Part shown: positions 20,681 to 29,194 of the stretch, one piece after another
Layout of the letters: every line of letters begins with the position of its first letter
How positions within the stretch are numbered: position 1 is the stretch's first letter
Assembly: GCA_947456815.1 (NCBI GenBank)
Contig: CANGTL010000027.1
Location: 1-37,784 of the forward strand
Length of the DNA stretch: 37,784 nucleotides
From: Flavobacteriaceae bacterium
GTDB taxonomy: Bacteria > Bacteroidota > Bacteroidia > Flavobacteriales > Flavobacteriaceae
Direction: 5' to 3'
Notes under the pieces: generated by a model
Told to the model about the DNA's origin: nothing
Seen by the model: only the letters and a program-made list of their open reading frames with translations
Databases searched by the model: none
Position numbers and translations under genes: made by a program

Positions 20681-21355
20681 CTATTTGATTTTAAAACGAA
20701 TATACGTAATTGCTTTATTAATTTCCAAATATTGATTTTCGTAGAAAGTTTGAATTGTAGTTACTTCTGTTGGACTGCCTTCGTTCTTATAGACATTGTG
20801 ATTGGCGTAAAGCACTTCGTGACCTTCTCCGTGCAATAAGCCTAAGGTATATCCGTGCATAAATTCGCTGTCGGTTTTCAAATGCACCAGTCCATCTTTT
20901 TTGAGGATTTTTTTATAGAGTTGTAAAAACTCCGAGTTGGTCATTCGGTGTTTGGTGCGTTTGTATTTGATTTGTGGATCGGGAAAGGTAATCCAGATTT
21001 CATCGACTTCGTTTTCGATAAAGAGATGATTGATCAGTTCGATTTGCGTTCTGACGAAAGCTACATTGTGTAAGCCATTTTCAACTGCCGTTTTTGCACC
21101 GCGCCAAAATCGAGCACCTTTGATATCGATGCCAACAAAATTCTTGTTTGGATAACGTTCTGCTAACCCGACAGAATATTCTCCTTTGCCGCAACCTAGT
21201 TCAAGAACAATTGGATTTTCATTTTTGAAAAAATCGCTATTCCATTTGCCTCGTAACGGAAATTGATCGGAAACCACTTCCTCTCGCGTTGGTTGAAATA
21301 CATTTTCGAACGTCTCGTTTTCTTTGAATCTTTTTAACTTATTTTTACTTCCCAC
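20681..21355 (-). CDS. trmB: tRNA (guanine(46)-N7)-methyltransferase
   Basis: 224-residue SAM-dependent enzyme that makes m7G46 in the tRNA variable loop. VLELGCGKGEYSVGLA near 50 is the SAM loop, FVGIDIKGARFWRGAK near 73 and the family signature ITFPDPQIKYKRTKHR near 120 identify TrmB. Length is normal. First gene of the leftward trmB/LysE-type/ATL operon and divergent from the glycosyltransferase gene. Confidence 0.95.
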   Translation of the reverse strand: MGSKNKLKRFKENETFENVFQPTREEVVSDQFPLRGKWNSDFFKNENPIVLELGCGKGEYSVGLAERYPNKNFVGIDIKGARFWRGAKTAVENGLHNVAFVRTQIELINHLFIENEVDEIWITFPDPQIKYKRTKHRMTNSEFLQLYKKILKKDGLVHLKTDSEFMHGYTLGLLHGEGHEVLYANHNVYKNEGSPTEVTTIQTFYENQYLEINKAITYIRFKIK

Positions 21356-21444
21356 GATATAACTTAATGTTTTGGCAAAATTAACGAAATATATAAGACC
21401 GAAACTATATTTATCTTCGCGCCATCAACTTAATCTTTTTGTTC

Positions 21445-22524
21445 ATGACTTTGAATACAATCGAGAAAAATGTATTAGTAGCGCCATTAAATTGGGGATT
21501 GGGTCATGCCACTCGATGTATTCCCATCATCAAAGGGTTGGAGCAAAGCGGATATACGCCAATTCTCGCTTCAGATGGGCAGGCTTTGGCACTTTTGAAA
21601 AAAGAGTTTCCTCATTTGCGCGCACTCGAACTACCTTCGTATGAAATAGAATATGCCAAAGAAGGTTCTGATTTTAAGTGGAAAATGTTGAAAAACATGC
21701 CGACGATGATCGATGCGATTCTGGAAGAGAAAAAAATCGTCAAAAAATGGGTGAAGGAGTATAATCTCATTGGCATCATATCCGACAATCGCTTGGGGGT
21801 TTTTAGCAAGAAAGTTCATAGTGTTTTTATCACGCATCAATTGAATGTTCTTACCGGTACCACTACGTGGATTACAAGTAAATTACACCAACATATCATC
21901 AAAAAATACGACGAATGTTGGGTGCCTGATTTTGAAGACGAACCGAATTTAACTGGAAAATTAGGGCACTTAAATTCAACTTATTCGCACATTAAATATA
22001 TCGGACCTTTGAGTCGTTTTGAAAAAAAACCAGCAGACATGAAATACGACCTAATGATCATCCTTTCTGGACCAGAGCCGCAAAGAAGCATCTTGGAGAA
22101 TATTCTGAAAGAGCATATTCACGAATTCAACGGTAAGATTGTTTTTATTTATGGCAAAATGGAAGCACGTCAGAAAAAAACGCAAGTAGACCAAGTGACG
22201 TACTATAATTATATGACTTCGGCAGAATTAGAACAAACATTTAATGAAAGTGAAATCGTGCTTTGTCGTTCTGGTTATACCAGTGTAATGGACTTAGTGA
22301 AATTAGAAAAAAAGGCATTCTTTATCCCGACTCCAGGTCAATATGAGCAAGAATATTTAGCTAAAAAACTCAAGCGAAATGGTCTTTTCCCATACGCAAA
22401 GCAAGAGAATTTTACCTTTAAACAAGTTTACGAAACCGATTTATATCGAAAATTGATTCCTAATACCGAACCAATACATTGGAAGAATTTATTTTGCCTT
22501 TTCGAGCGTAAAGGAGAACTCTGA
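21445..22524 (+). CDS. MurG-like glycosyltransferase family protein
   Basis: 359-residue predicted cytoplasmic or peripheral glycosyltransferase with a GT-B fold. N-terminal VLVAPLNWGLGHATRCIPII resembles the Gly-rich start of GT28/MurG-like enzymes, and the C-terminal CRSGYTSVMDLVKLEKKAFFIPTPGQYEQEYLAKKL is the nucleotide-sugar-binding half. Donor and acceptor are unknown. ATG 21445 (MTLNTIEKN) is chosen over TTG 21439. A TATCTTCG box near 21412 may be the promoter. Its last 36 bp overlap the convergent histidine kinase gene. Confidence 0.8.
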   Translation: MTLNTIEKNVLVAPLNWGLGHATRCIPIIKGLEQSGYTPILASDGQALALLKKEFPHLRALELPSYEIEYAKEGSDFKWKMLKNMPTMIDAILEEKKIVKKWVKEYNLIGIISDNRLGVFSKKVHSVFITHQLNVLTGTTTWITSKLHQHIIKKYDECWVPDFEDEPNLTGKLGHLNSTYSHIKYIGPLSRFEKKPADMKYDLMIILSGPEPQRSILENILKEHIHEFNGKIVFIYGKMEARQKKTQVDQVTYYNYMTSAELEQTFNESEIVLCRSGYTSVMDLVKLEKKAFFIPTPGQYEQEYLAKKLKRNGLFPYAKQENFTFKQVYETDLYRKLIPNTEPIHWKNLFCLFERKGEL

Positions 22525-23532
22525 TCCTTTTCCGTATTCACTTTCCACATAAATTTTCTCATCGTGTGCTTCGATGATGTGTTTTACAATAGACAAGCCT
22601 AATCCTGAACCTCCTTCGCTTCGAGCGCCACTTTTATCAACGCGGTAGAATCGTTCAAATAGACGAGAAATATGTTGTTTTTCGATTCCTTCGCCGTTGT
22701 CTCTTATACGGACAATTACTTTGTTTTGTGTTAGACTTTCAATACTCACTTCTGTTGAACCTTTCTCCTTGCCATACTTGATCGAGTTCATCACCAAATT
22801 AATCACGACTTGTTCGATTTTTTCGCTATCACCCATAACGATAATGGGTTTGTTATACTTCATGTCGAACAAAAGCAAGATGTCTTTTTTAGACGCTTCC
22901 ATTTCGAGTAAGTCAAATACATTCTGCACCAATTTTACAATATCAAATGGATGAATCTCGAGATTGAGATCCCCCATTTCGAGTTTCGTAATCATGTCTA
23001 AATCTTGAACAATGTAGATCAATCTTTCAACGCCTTTTTCCGCACGTTGCAGGTATTTTTTTCGGATACTTTTGTCGTTCATAGCTCCATCCAGCAGCGT
23101 AGAAAGATAGCCTTGAACGGTAAATAGTGGTGTTTTTAATTCATGAGAAACATTACCAATAAATTCTCGGCGGTACTCTTCTCGAACTTTAAGCATTTCG
23201 ATTTCGAGTTTCTTGTCAGTGGCAAACTTTTTTACTTCGCGCGTTAAAGTTGCCATGTCAGTAGTTATCGGTTGGCTTCTAAAATTAGAAGATTCTAAAA
23301 GCGAAACATCGTCGTATATTTTTTTAACCCTACGATAAATAAAATGCTCTACGCGATATTGGAGCACAAAAAAAGAAAATGCAGCAATAGCAACTGCAAA
23401 ATACAAACAAAAATTGATTGAAAATTCAAAGAAATAATAGGTCAAAAAAGCAATAACCCCTGTCGAAAACAAAGTGATGTAAATCGCTGAAACAACAGCA
23501 AATTTGTACGTCTTTTTGAAATTAAGAGCCAT
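22489..23532 (-). CDS. PhoR-like sensor histidine kinase
   Basis: 347-residue inner-membrane kinase. Two N-terminal transmembrane helices (about 11-33 and 37-57) flank almost no periplasmic loop. HisKA with phospho-acceptor His130 in FIGNVSHELKTPL, N-box VINLVMNSIKYG, G1 RDNGEGIEK and G2 GGSGLGLSI follow. ATG 23532 (MALNFKK) is preferred over 23571. Lacking a sizeable sensor loop, it must sense within the membrane or through partners. It lies 65 bp downstream of its OmpR-type regulator gene, and its 3' end overlaps the convergent glycosyltransferase gene. Confidence 0.9.
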   Translation of the reverse strand: MALNFKKTYKFAVVSAIYITLFSTGVIAFLTYYFFEFSINFCLYFAVAIAAFSFFVLQYRVEHFIYRRVKKIYDDVSLLESSNFRSQPITTDMATLTREVKKFATDKKLEIEMLKVREEYRREFIGNVSHELKTPLFTVQGYLSTLLDGAMNDKSIRKKYLQRAEKGVERLIYIVQDLDMITKLEMGDLNLEIHPFDIVKLVQNVFDLLEMEASKKDILLLFDMKYNKPIIVMGDSEKIEQVVINLVMNSIKYGKEKGSTEVSIESLTQNKVIVRIRDNGEGIEKQHISRLFERFYRVDKSGARSEGGSGLGLSIVKHIIEAHDEKIYVESEYGKGSEFSFTLEKAK

Positions 23533-23597
23533 GATAAATTGTCGCAATATATAGTGAGAAGGCGACAACAAAGATATTACAAAAGCAGTAAGATTGG

Positions 23598-24284
23598 TTA
23601 TGCTTCAAATTTATAACCAACGCCTTTTATGGTTTTAAAGAAATCGTCTCCGATTTTTTCTCGCAATTTTCGGATGTGCACATCGATGGTTCTTCCTCCA
23701 ACAATGACTTCGCTTCCCCAAACTTTGTCGAGAATTTCTTCTCTTTTAAAAACTTTACCAGGCTTTGAAGCCAAGAGGTAAAACAACTCGAATTCTTTTC
23801 TTGGCAGGACAATTTCGAGATTGTCTTTGATGATTTTATACTCTTCTCGATTGATTTCAATGCCTCCGACATTTAGCGTCTCCGAGCCTCTTTCTTCTTC
23901 GTGTTTCAATCGTCGTAGTAAAGCTTTTACTTTACTCACCAGCAATTTGGGTTTTATGGGTTTGGCAATATAGTCGTCTGCTCCAGCATCAAAGCCCGCA
24001 ACTTGCGAATAGTCTTCACTTCTTGCAGTAAGAAATGTAATAATAACTTGGCTCAATTCTGGCATCCGTCTAATGTTCTCGCACGCTTCAATTCCATCCA
24101 TTTCTGGCATCATTACATCCATAATGATGAGATGTGGGATTTCTTTTTTAGCTTTGGCAATGGCTTCTTTACCGTTGCTCGCCGTAACAATTTGATAACC
24201 TTCCTGAGCGAGATTGTACCCAACAATCTCTAAGATATCTTGTTCGTCATCTACTAATAAAATCTTGATGTCTTTCTTCTTCAT
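23598..24284 (-). CDS. OmpR/PhoB-family response regulator
   Basis: 228 residues. The receiver domain (1-120) shows DDE at 12-14, phospho-acceptor Asp56 in LIIMDVMMPEMDG and Lys105-like residue in YIAKPIKPKLL. The winged-helix domain (about 130-228) shows LPRKEFELFYLLASKPGKVF and the recognition segment GGRTIDVHIRKLREKIGDD. Regulators of this family bind direct repeats with 11-bp period. CTTAACA-N4-CTTTACA at 24452-24469 in the gap to the divergent TonB receptor gene fits that. PhoB-like by sequence, but no pst genes are present to prove a phosphate role. Confidence 0.92.
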   Translation of the reverse strand: MKKKDIKILLVDDEQDILEIVGYNLAQEGYQIVTASNGKEAIAKAKKEIPHLIIMDVMMPEMDGIEACENIRRMPELSQVIITFLTARSEDYSQVAGFDAGADDYIAKPIKPKLLVSKVKALLRRLKHEEERGSETLNVGGIEINREEYKIIKDNLEIVLPRKEFELFYLLASKPGKVFKREEILDKVWGSEVIVGGRTIDVHIRKLREKIGDDFFKTIKGVGYKFEA

Positions 24285-24407
24285 GTTAGCAAAATTAATG
24301 GTTTATCTCATCTTTTAAAAAGCATTTTTCAACAGATGAACTCCTTTGCGATTGTAAATGTAAAGATAAAAGAATCGCGATAAATCATGTTTACCATTAT
24401 TTAATCT

Positions 24408-24469
24408 CTTAACAATTCGGTAATGCTTTGCAAACCTAATCGTAACAACTACTTAACACGAACTTTACA
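24408..24469. promoter_or_regulatory. candidate OmpR/PhoB-type direct-repeat sites upstream of TonB receptor
   Basis: CTTAACA-CGAA-CTTTACA (24452-24469) is a 7-4-7 direct repeat; another CTTAACA-ATTC-GGTAATG lies at 24408-24425. The nearer one ends 9 bp before a weak -7 box TTCCTTTG (24479-24486), a usual place for an activator. Confidence 0.45.
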
Positions 24470-24510
24470 GCGTCGGCGTTCCTTTGCGCAAAATTTAACA
24501 TACTATTAAA

Positions 24511-27303
24511 ATGAGAATCAAGTTTTTACTTTTCACTTTATTTCTTTGTACAATAGCTTTAGCTCAAACCAGAGGAACAATTACCGGAGTGCTTACTGAC
24601 AAAGATGCCAACAATGTAGCTTTGCCATTTGCAAACGCAGCGATAAAAGGAACGACCAACGGAACGACCACTGACGAAAAAGGAAAATATACATTAACAG
24701 TCGATGCTGGAAGTTACACTATTGTATTTAGTTTTCTGGGCTATGAAAACGTTGAAGTGCCAGTAAACGTAAAAGCAGGAGAGACAGTTACCATTAATAA
24801 AGCTTTAGGTTCTGGAAGTTATAAATTGGAAGATGTTGTTGTAAAATCAGCAGGTGGGCGAGAAAAAGAGACCGCTTTGTTATTAGACCAGAAAAAAGCG
24901 GTTGAGATCAAACAGAGTATTGGCGCTCAGGAAATGGCGAGGAAAGGAGTGAGCGATGTTGAAGAAGGATTAACCAAAATCACAGGTATTACAAAAGTAG
25001 GTTCGAGAGGTTTGTTTGTAAGAGGATTAGAAGATCGATACAATAATTTATTGATTAATGATTTGGCTGTACCGTCAAATAATCCGTTTAAGAAAATTAT
25101 ACCATTAGATTTGATTCCAACAGATGTTGTGAGCATCATAGAAACCTACAAAACTTTTAATCCAAATATTTACGGCGATTTTGCTGGAGCGACCTTTAAT
25201 ATTGTCACACTTACAAAGCCTTCAAAAAGCATTACAAAGTTTACAATTGGCACTAGTTTTACTACTGACAATAATTTGCGTGACTTTTATACACCATCGA
25301 ACACTAGTTCAACGCAAGGGTTCTTTGGTTTTAATGGTGCCGATAGAGAATTGCCATCTGCCTATGGAAGCACCCCTTCTCCAAAAGTCACTCTTTCAAG
25401 AAATAATGCAGTAAATGCATTTAAAAATGGATTTGAAATTGAAAAAACAACAAGTCCATTAAATTCAAGTTTCGGAATCTTACACGCGGAGAAATTCAAA
25501 ATCAAAAACAACAAATTAAGCTACTTGCTTTCCTTGAATTTTGACAATTCCTTTCAATATAGAACTGGCGCAGACCGTACCTTACAAGCTGGAAATTCAA
25601 TCGAATTTTCAAACAATTTCCAAAGAACTACCTATAGTTATAAGACCAATATCTCTGCCATTTTAGGGTTAAATTACTCAACTGAAAGATTGAATTTATC
25701 TTCTAATATTCTGTACCTAAAATCTACAGACAGTCAAATTCAAGATCAATTAGGGTATCAAAATAACCAACCCGATGTGACAAATTATTTGATTAGAACA
25801 AATCAACTAGATGAGTCTAATTTTGTCAACGGACAACTTTTTGGAGAATATTTCTTGACTGCAAACAAAAACCATAGTGTAAGAGCTGGTGTTTCTGCAG
25901 CACAAACCAACTATAATCAGCCAGACAGAAATTCATATACTGGGGCACAAGTTTCAGAAAATGTAATTAATACTAGTTACGGAGGAAACAACTTCTTGAG
26001 ACAATTTCTTGACATTAATAGCAAATTATACACCTCTGCGTTTATGGAGTATAACTTCAAATTTGGAAAAGATCATAAATTGACTGTCGGATATAATGGC
26101 AATCATAATTTCACCACTTCGGAATATCGTTTCGTTCAAACAGCGAAAAATTTTGAAACCAATCCTAATATTTCAATCAATCCATTTGAATTAGACAGCC
26201 GAATCACTGCAGACTTATTGGCGTATGAGATTTCTTTTACCGAGGACAGTAACGCCAACTGGAAATCAAAACTAGAAGAAACAATCAATGCAGGTTATGC
26301 GAATTTATTTTATAAAATATCTGAAAAACTTGACTTTAATGCAGGTCTTCGATTCGAAAGTTACGACCGTCTAACAAAGTATAAAGATATTGGAAGTTTC
26401 GACCAAAAATACAAGAAAAGAACAGCAAATGAAGTTTACTTTTTGCCTTCTGTTAATGCAAAATATTCTTTGAATGAAAAGATAAATTTGCGATTTGCGA
26501 CTTCTTTGACCTATACCAAACCGGTAATAATGGAATCATTCCCAATATCGATTGTGAATCCTGATGGGACTGTTTTTCAAGGAAATCCTTTTATAGAAAA
26601 TAGTAAGAATTTGAACATCGATTTAAAATATGAAGTTTTCCCTACAAATAAAGAACTTTTTGCTATAGGGGCTTTTGGAAAAAATATTGACAAACCAATT
26701 GAAAGAACTTTCATTGCAAATCCTGGAACGACTATCTTATCATTCTTAAATTCTGATAAAGCAACGCTTTACGGAATCGAAGCAGAAGTTATATTGGACC
26801 TAGCTCGTATTTCAAAAACTTTGGAAGATTTTTCATGGGGATTCAATACTTCGGTAATGCAAACTAAAGTTACCGTTCCTAATACAATTATTAGTCCTTC
26901 TGGAAATCTGTCTCAAAGTATCGAAACGCATAAAAGTCGAGAATTGCAAGGGGCTTCCAAATGGTTGGTCAATTCTGACTTAAAATACCAATTTAACTTG
27001 AACAAGAATTGGTCGAATACGCTTTCTGCAGTTTACTCGGTATTTGGAAAACGTATTTACAGTGTTGGAACTGCGGGTATTGACCATATATATGAGTTGC
27101 CAGTTAGCAAACTAGACATTGTTTGGGCGAGCAAATTGTCACAGCATTTGGACTTCAAATTTGCGGTCGATAATATATTAAATCCAAAAGTACAATTAGA
27201 ACTTGGAGACAACAGCAAGGATACTTTTGTTGGCAACTCCAACACCATTCAAGATTTTAAAAGAGGAGTTGGATTTTCATTTAGCTTGAGCTATACGTTA
27301 TAG
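24511..27303 (+). CDS. TonB-dependent outer-membrane receptor with carboxypeptidase-like N-terminal domain
   Basis: 930 residues. Signal peptide 1-18 (ends LAQ), carboxypeptidase regulatory-like beta domain about 20-105, plug domain about 110-230 (LEDVVVKSAGGREKE, then VRGLEDRYNNLLINDLAVPS), then a 22-strand-type barrel ending in an aromatic-poor but typical SFSLSYTL. It imports a ligand across the outer membrane using TonB energy. The ligand is not evident; there is no SusD-like partner, but the next gene encodes a surface lipoprotein. The divergent PhoB-like regulator is the likely controller. Start follows a plain Shine-Dalgarno-poor leader, as usual in Bacteroidetes. Confidence 0.92.
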   Translation: MRIKFLLFTLFLCTIALAQTRGTITGVLTDKDANNVALPFANAAIKGTTNGTTTDEKGKYTLTVDAGSYTIVFSFLGYENVEVPVNVKAGETVTINKALGSGSYKLEDVVVKSAGGREKETALLLDQKKAVEIKQSIGAQEMARKGVSDVEEGLTKITGITKVGSRGLFVRGLEDRYNNLLINDLAVPSNNPFKKIIPLDLIPTDVVSIIETYKTFNPNIYGDFAGATFNIVTLTKPSKSITKFTIGTSFTTDNNLRDFYTPSNTSSTQGFFGFNGADRELPSAYGSTPSPKVTLSRNNAVNAFKNGFEIEKTTSPLNSSFGILHAEKFKIKNNKLSYLLSLNFDNSFQYRTGADRTLQAGNSIEFSNNFQRTTYSYKTNISAILGLNYSTERLNLSSNILYLKSTDSQIQDQLGYQNNQPDVTNYLIRTNQLDESNFVNGQLFGEYFLTANKNHSVRAGVSAAQTNYNQPDRNSYTGAQVSENVINTSYGGNNFLRQFLDINSKLYTSAFMEYNFKFGKDHKLTVGYNGNHNFTTSEYRFVQTAKNFETNPNISINPFELDSRITADLLAYEISFTEDSNANWKSKLEETINAGYANLFYKISEKLDFNAGLRFESYDRLTKYKDIGSFDQKYKKRTANEVYFLPSVNAKYSLNEKINLRFATSLTYTKPVIMESFPISIVNPDGTVFQGNPFIENSKNLNIDLKYEVFPTNKELFAIGAFGKNIDKPIERTFIANPGTTILSFLNSDKATLYGIEAEVILDLARISKTLEDFSWGFNTSVMQTKVTVPNTIISPSGNLSQSIETHKSRELQGASKWLVNSDLKYQFNLNKNWSNTLSAVYSVFGKRIYSVGTAGIDHIYELPVSKLDIVWASKLSQHLDFKFAVDNILNPKVQLELGDNSKDTFVGNSNTIQDFKRGVGFSFSLSYTL

Positions 27304-27340
27304 TAAGACATAAGAATCTGTTGTTTCGACTTGTTAATTT

Positions 27341-27358
27341 CTTAACATTCGTCATTGT
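27341..27358. promoter_or_regulatory. third CTTAACA site, upstream of the lipoprotein gene
   Basis: CTTAACA-TTCG-TCATTGT resembles the 24408 site over a longer stretch (TCTTAACA.TTCG..ATTG/ATGC.TTTG). It lies in the 182-bp gap after the TonB receptor gene and may give the lipoprotein its own regulated promoter. Confidence 0.35.
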
Positions 27359-27485
27359 TTGGCAACAGTTTTTTTACACTAATTTGAATATTGGTTAATT
27401 ATTTAATGACATTGATTTAACTTAACCAAACTGCTTTTGAGTGAAATTTGTGGCAACAAAAACAAGTACAACTAAATTAAAAAAA

Positions 27486-28667
27486 ATGAAAAAATTAGTA
27501 TTCAGCTTAGCTATTCTATCAGTTCTTTTTACAGGATGTTCAAAAGACGATGAAGACGAAACAGGAGCTACACCTCAAACTGGTGAAATTACTGGAGATA
27601 TTACTGCTAACAAAACTTATGCATTTGGTAATTATACACTAAAAGGTATTGTAAAAGTAAAATCAGGTGTAACTTTAACATTTGCTGCTGGAACAACCAT
27701 CAATTGCGACAAAGCAAATGGAGACAACGCATTGGTTGTTGAAAACGGAGGAAAATTGATTATGAATGGTACAGAATCTGCGCCAATTGTTTTATCTGAA
27801 GTTTCAAAAACTCCGGGTTCATGGGGAGGTATAATTATGTATGGTGATGCGCCTGTTAAGGTATTAGGTGGCGGAACCACTGCAACTTCTGAAGATGGTT
27901 TGTCAAACTCTTACGGAGGATCTAATCCAACTCACAACGGAGGAAGCTTAAGTTATGTTCGTGTTGAATTCGCAGGAAAAAAATTAGCTGATGGTACAAA
28001 AGAATTGAATGGTTTCTCATTCTATTCTGTTGGAAGTGGAACAACGCTAGACCACCTAGTTTCTTACAAAGGTGCTGATGATGGATTTGAATTCTACGGA
28101 GGGACCGTTAGCTTAACAAATGCTATTTCTTACGGAAATTATGATGATTCTTTCGACTGGCAAGATGGTTGGAATGGTCAGAATAATTCTAACTGGTATG
28201 CGTACCAAGTAAATAAAGGTAACTTCGGAATTGAAATTGAGGCATCATCAAATAATAATGACTTCTGGCCTAAATTTACAAACGTAACTTTGAGAAGAGC
28301 AGCTGGTTGCACTCCTGAAGTTGCTGCAGATATCCAAATCGATGCAATTCAATTTAAGAAAAATGGAAACGGTGAATTTAATAATGTTGTCATAGATGGC
28401 TATGGAATTTATAATGATGGCACAACAGATTTTAGCGGTGCTGCAGTAAAAATTCAAGATGCAGACACAAACAACAACCAAGTAAATGGATCAAAAATTA
28501 AACTTACTAATGTCAAAATCACAAACACAGCACAAGATATTGCTGGTGCTGGAGCAATAGTTGTTACTTTCCCTACTGGTCAATTTGCTACTAGTACGAC
28601 TGCTACTGGGGCGTCGCTTTCTCCAGGAGCATGGGCAACTGTTAGCGGAACTAATTTGTTACAATAG
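27486..28667 (+). CDS. predicted right-handed beta-helix surface lipoprotein
   Basis: 393 residues. A lipoprotein signal ending LFTGC is followed by an acidic SKDDEDE tether, typical of Bacteroidetes surface export. The body shows short repeated strands with Asn/Gly turns (FAAGTTINCDK, NGGKLIMNGTESAPIVLS, SWGGIIMYGDAP, GADDGFEFYGGTVSLTNAISYGNYDDSFDW), suggesting a parallel beta-helix. Homologs in databases are often mislabelled multidrug transporter, from memory; nothing here supports transport. Placed right after a TonB receptor gene, it may be a ligand-binding partner. ATG 27486 is preferred over 27441 because it starts the signal. A strong terminator follows. Confidence 0.82.
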   Translation: MKKLVFSLAILSVLFTGCSKDDEDETGATPQTGEITGDITANKTYAFGNYTLKGIVKVKSGVTLTFAAGTTINCDKANGDNALVVENGGKLIMNGTESAPIVLSEVSKTPGSWGGIIMYGDAPVKVLGGGTTATSEDGLSNSYGGSNPTHNGGSLSYVRVEFAGKKLADGTKELNGFSFYSVGSGTTLDHLVSYKGADDGFEFYGGTVSLTNAISYGNYDDSFDWQDGWNGQNNSNWYAYQVNKGNFGIEIEASSNNNDFWPKFTNVTLRRAAGCTPEVAADIQIDAIQFKKNGNGEFNNVVIDGYGIYNDGTTDFSGAAVKIQDADTNNNQVNGSKIKLTNVKITNTAQDIAGAGAIVVTFPTGQFATSTTATGASLSPGAWATVSGTNLLQ

Positions 28668-28686
28668 TAAACACACAAAACGTAAG

Positions 28687-28720
28687 AAAAACACCTCTAA
28701 ACCAAGAGGTGTTTTTTTTT
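28687..28720 (+). terminator. Rho-independent terminator after the lipoprotein gene
   Basis: ACACCTCT (28691-28698) pairs with AGAGGTGT (28705-28712), extended by A/T pairs, with a long T-run. Confidence 0.9.
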
Positions 28721-28769
28721 ATGTTTTTTTTTTGATTTTAATTTCTATCTTTACCGCGACTAAGAACTC

Positions 28770-29087
28770 ATGAGAAAAAAATACTTCTATAGCATTTTAT
28801 TGTTTAGTTTGTTTTCGCTAGCCACGCTGGCTCAGGAAAACAAACAGCAGCCAGCTATAGATGGTTTGAGTTTTTATCCCAACCCAGTAAGTACCGGAAA
28901 GATATACATCACTTCTAAGTCGGCTATGGACAAAGACGTGGTAATTTTTGACGTCTTGGGTAAAAAAGTTTTGCAAGCTACTTTGACTTCTAAAGAACTT
29001 AACATTGCGACGCTTTCTCCAGGAGTTTATATCATCAAAATTCGAGAAGGAGAAGCTACAGCCACTAGAAAATTGATTGTCAAGTAG
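28770..29087 (+). CDS. minimal T9SS sorting-domain protein (signal peptide plus sorting domain only)
   Basis: 105 residues: signal peptide 1-21 (ends TLAQ), a short linker ENKQQPAIDG, then a complete T9SS type A C-terminal sorting domain (LSFYPNPVSTGKIYI, VVIFDVLGKKVLQ, GVYIIKIREG, RKLIVK). No cargo domain is present. Sorting domains are normally C-terminal to a functional protein and are cleaved after export, so here almost nothing would remain. It may be a decoy, a competitor or modulator of the secretion system, or a cargo gene that lost its body. A -7-like box TATCTTTA lies at 28746-28753. The neighbour downstream has the same type of sorting domain. Confidence 0.88.
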   Translation: MRKKYFYSILLFSLFSLATLAQENKQQPAIDGLSFYPNPVSTGKIYITSKSAMDKDVVIFDVLGKKVLQATLTSKELNIATLSPGVYIIKIREGEATATRKLIVK

Positions 29088-29160
29088 TTGTTTTAATTAC
29101 ATCACATTCCCTTAAACTTTATTTTACTGTAATTTCTTTTATGCAAAGGAAAATACTTCC

Positions 29161-29168
29161 TATATTTG
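29161..29168 (+). promoter_or_regulatory. promoter of the T9SS cargo gene
   Basis: TATATTTG (-7) with TTTA 19 bp upstream (29138-29141 approx.) as a -33 variant, 26 bp before the ATG at 29195. This also argues against the longer frame start at 29141. Confidence 0.55.
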
Positions 29169-29194
29169 TAGTCTTAAATTTTAAAAACTCAAAA

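Noticed and set aside
22489..24284. Calling the kinase/regulator pair definitely PhoR/PhoB
   Set aside because: Sequence type fits, but many OmpR-type pairs look alike and there are no pst, phoU or phosphatase genes here; kept as PhoR/PhoB-like.
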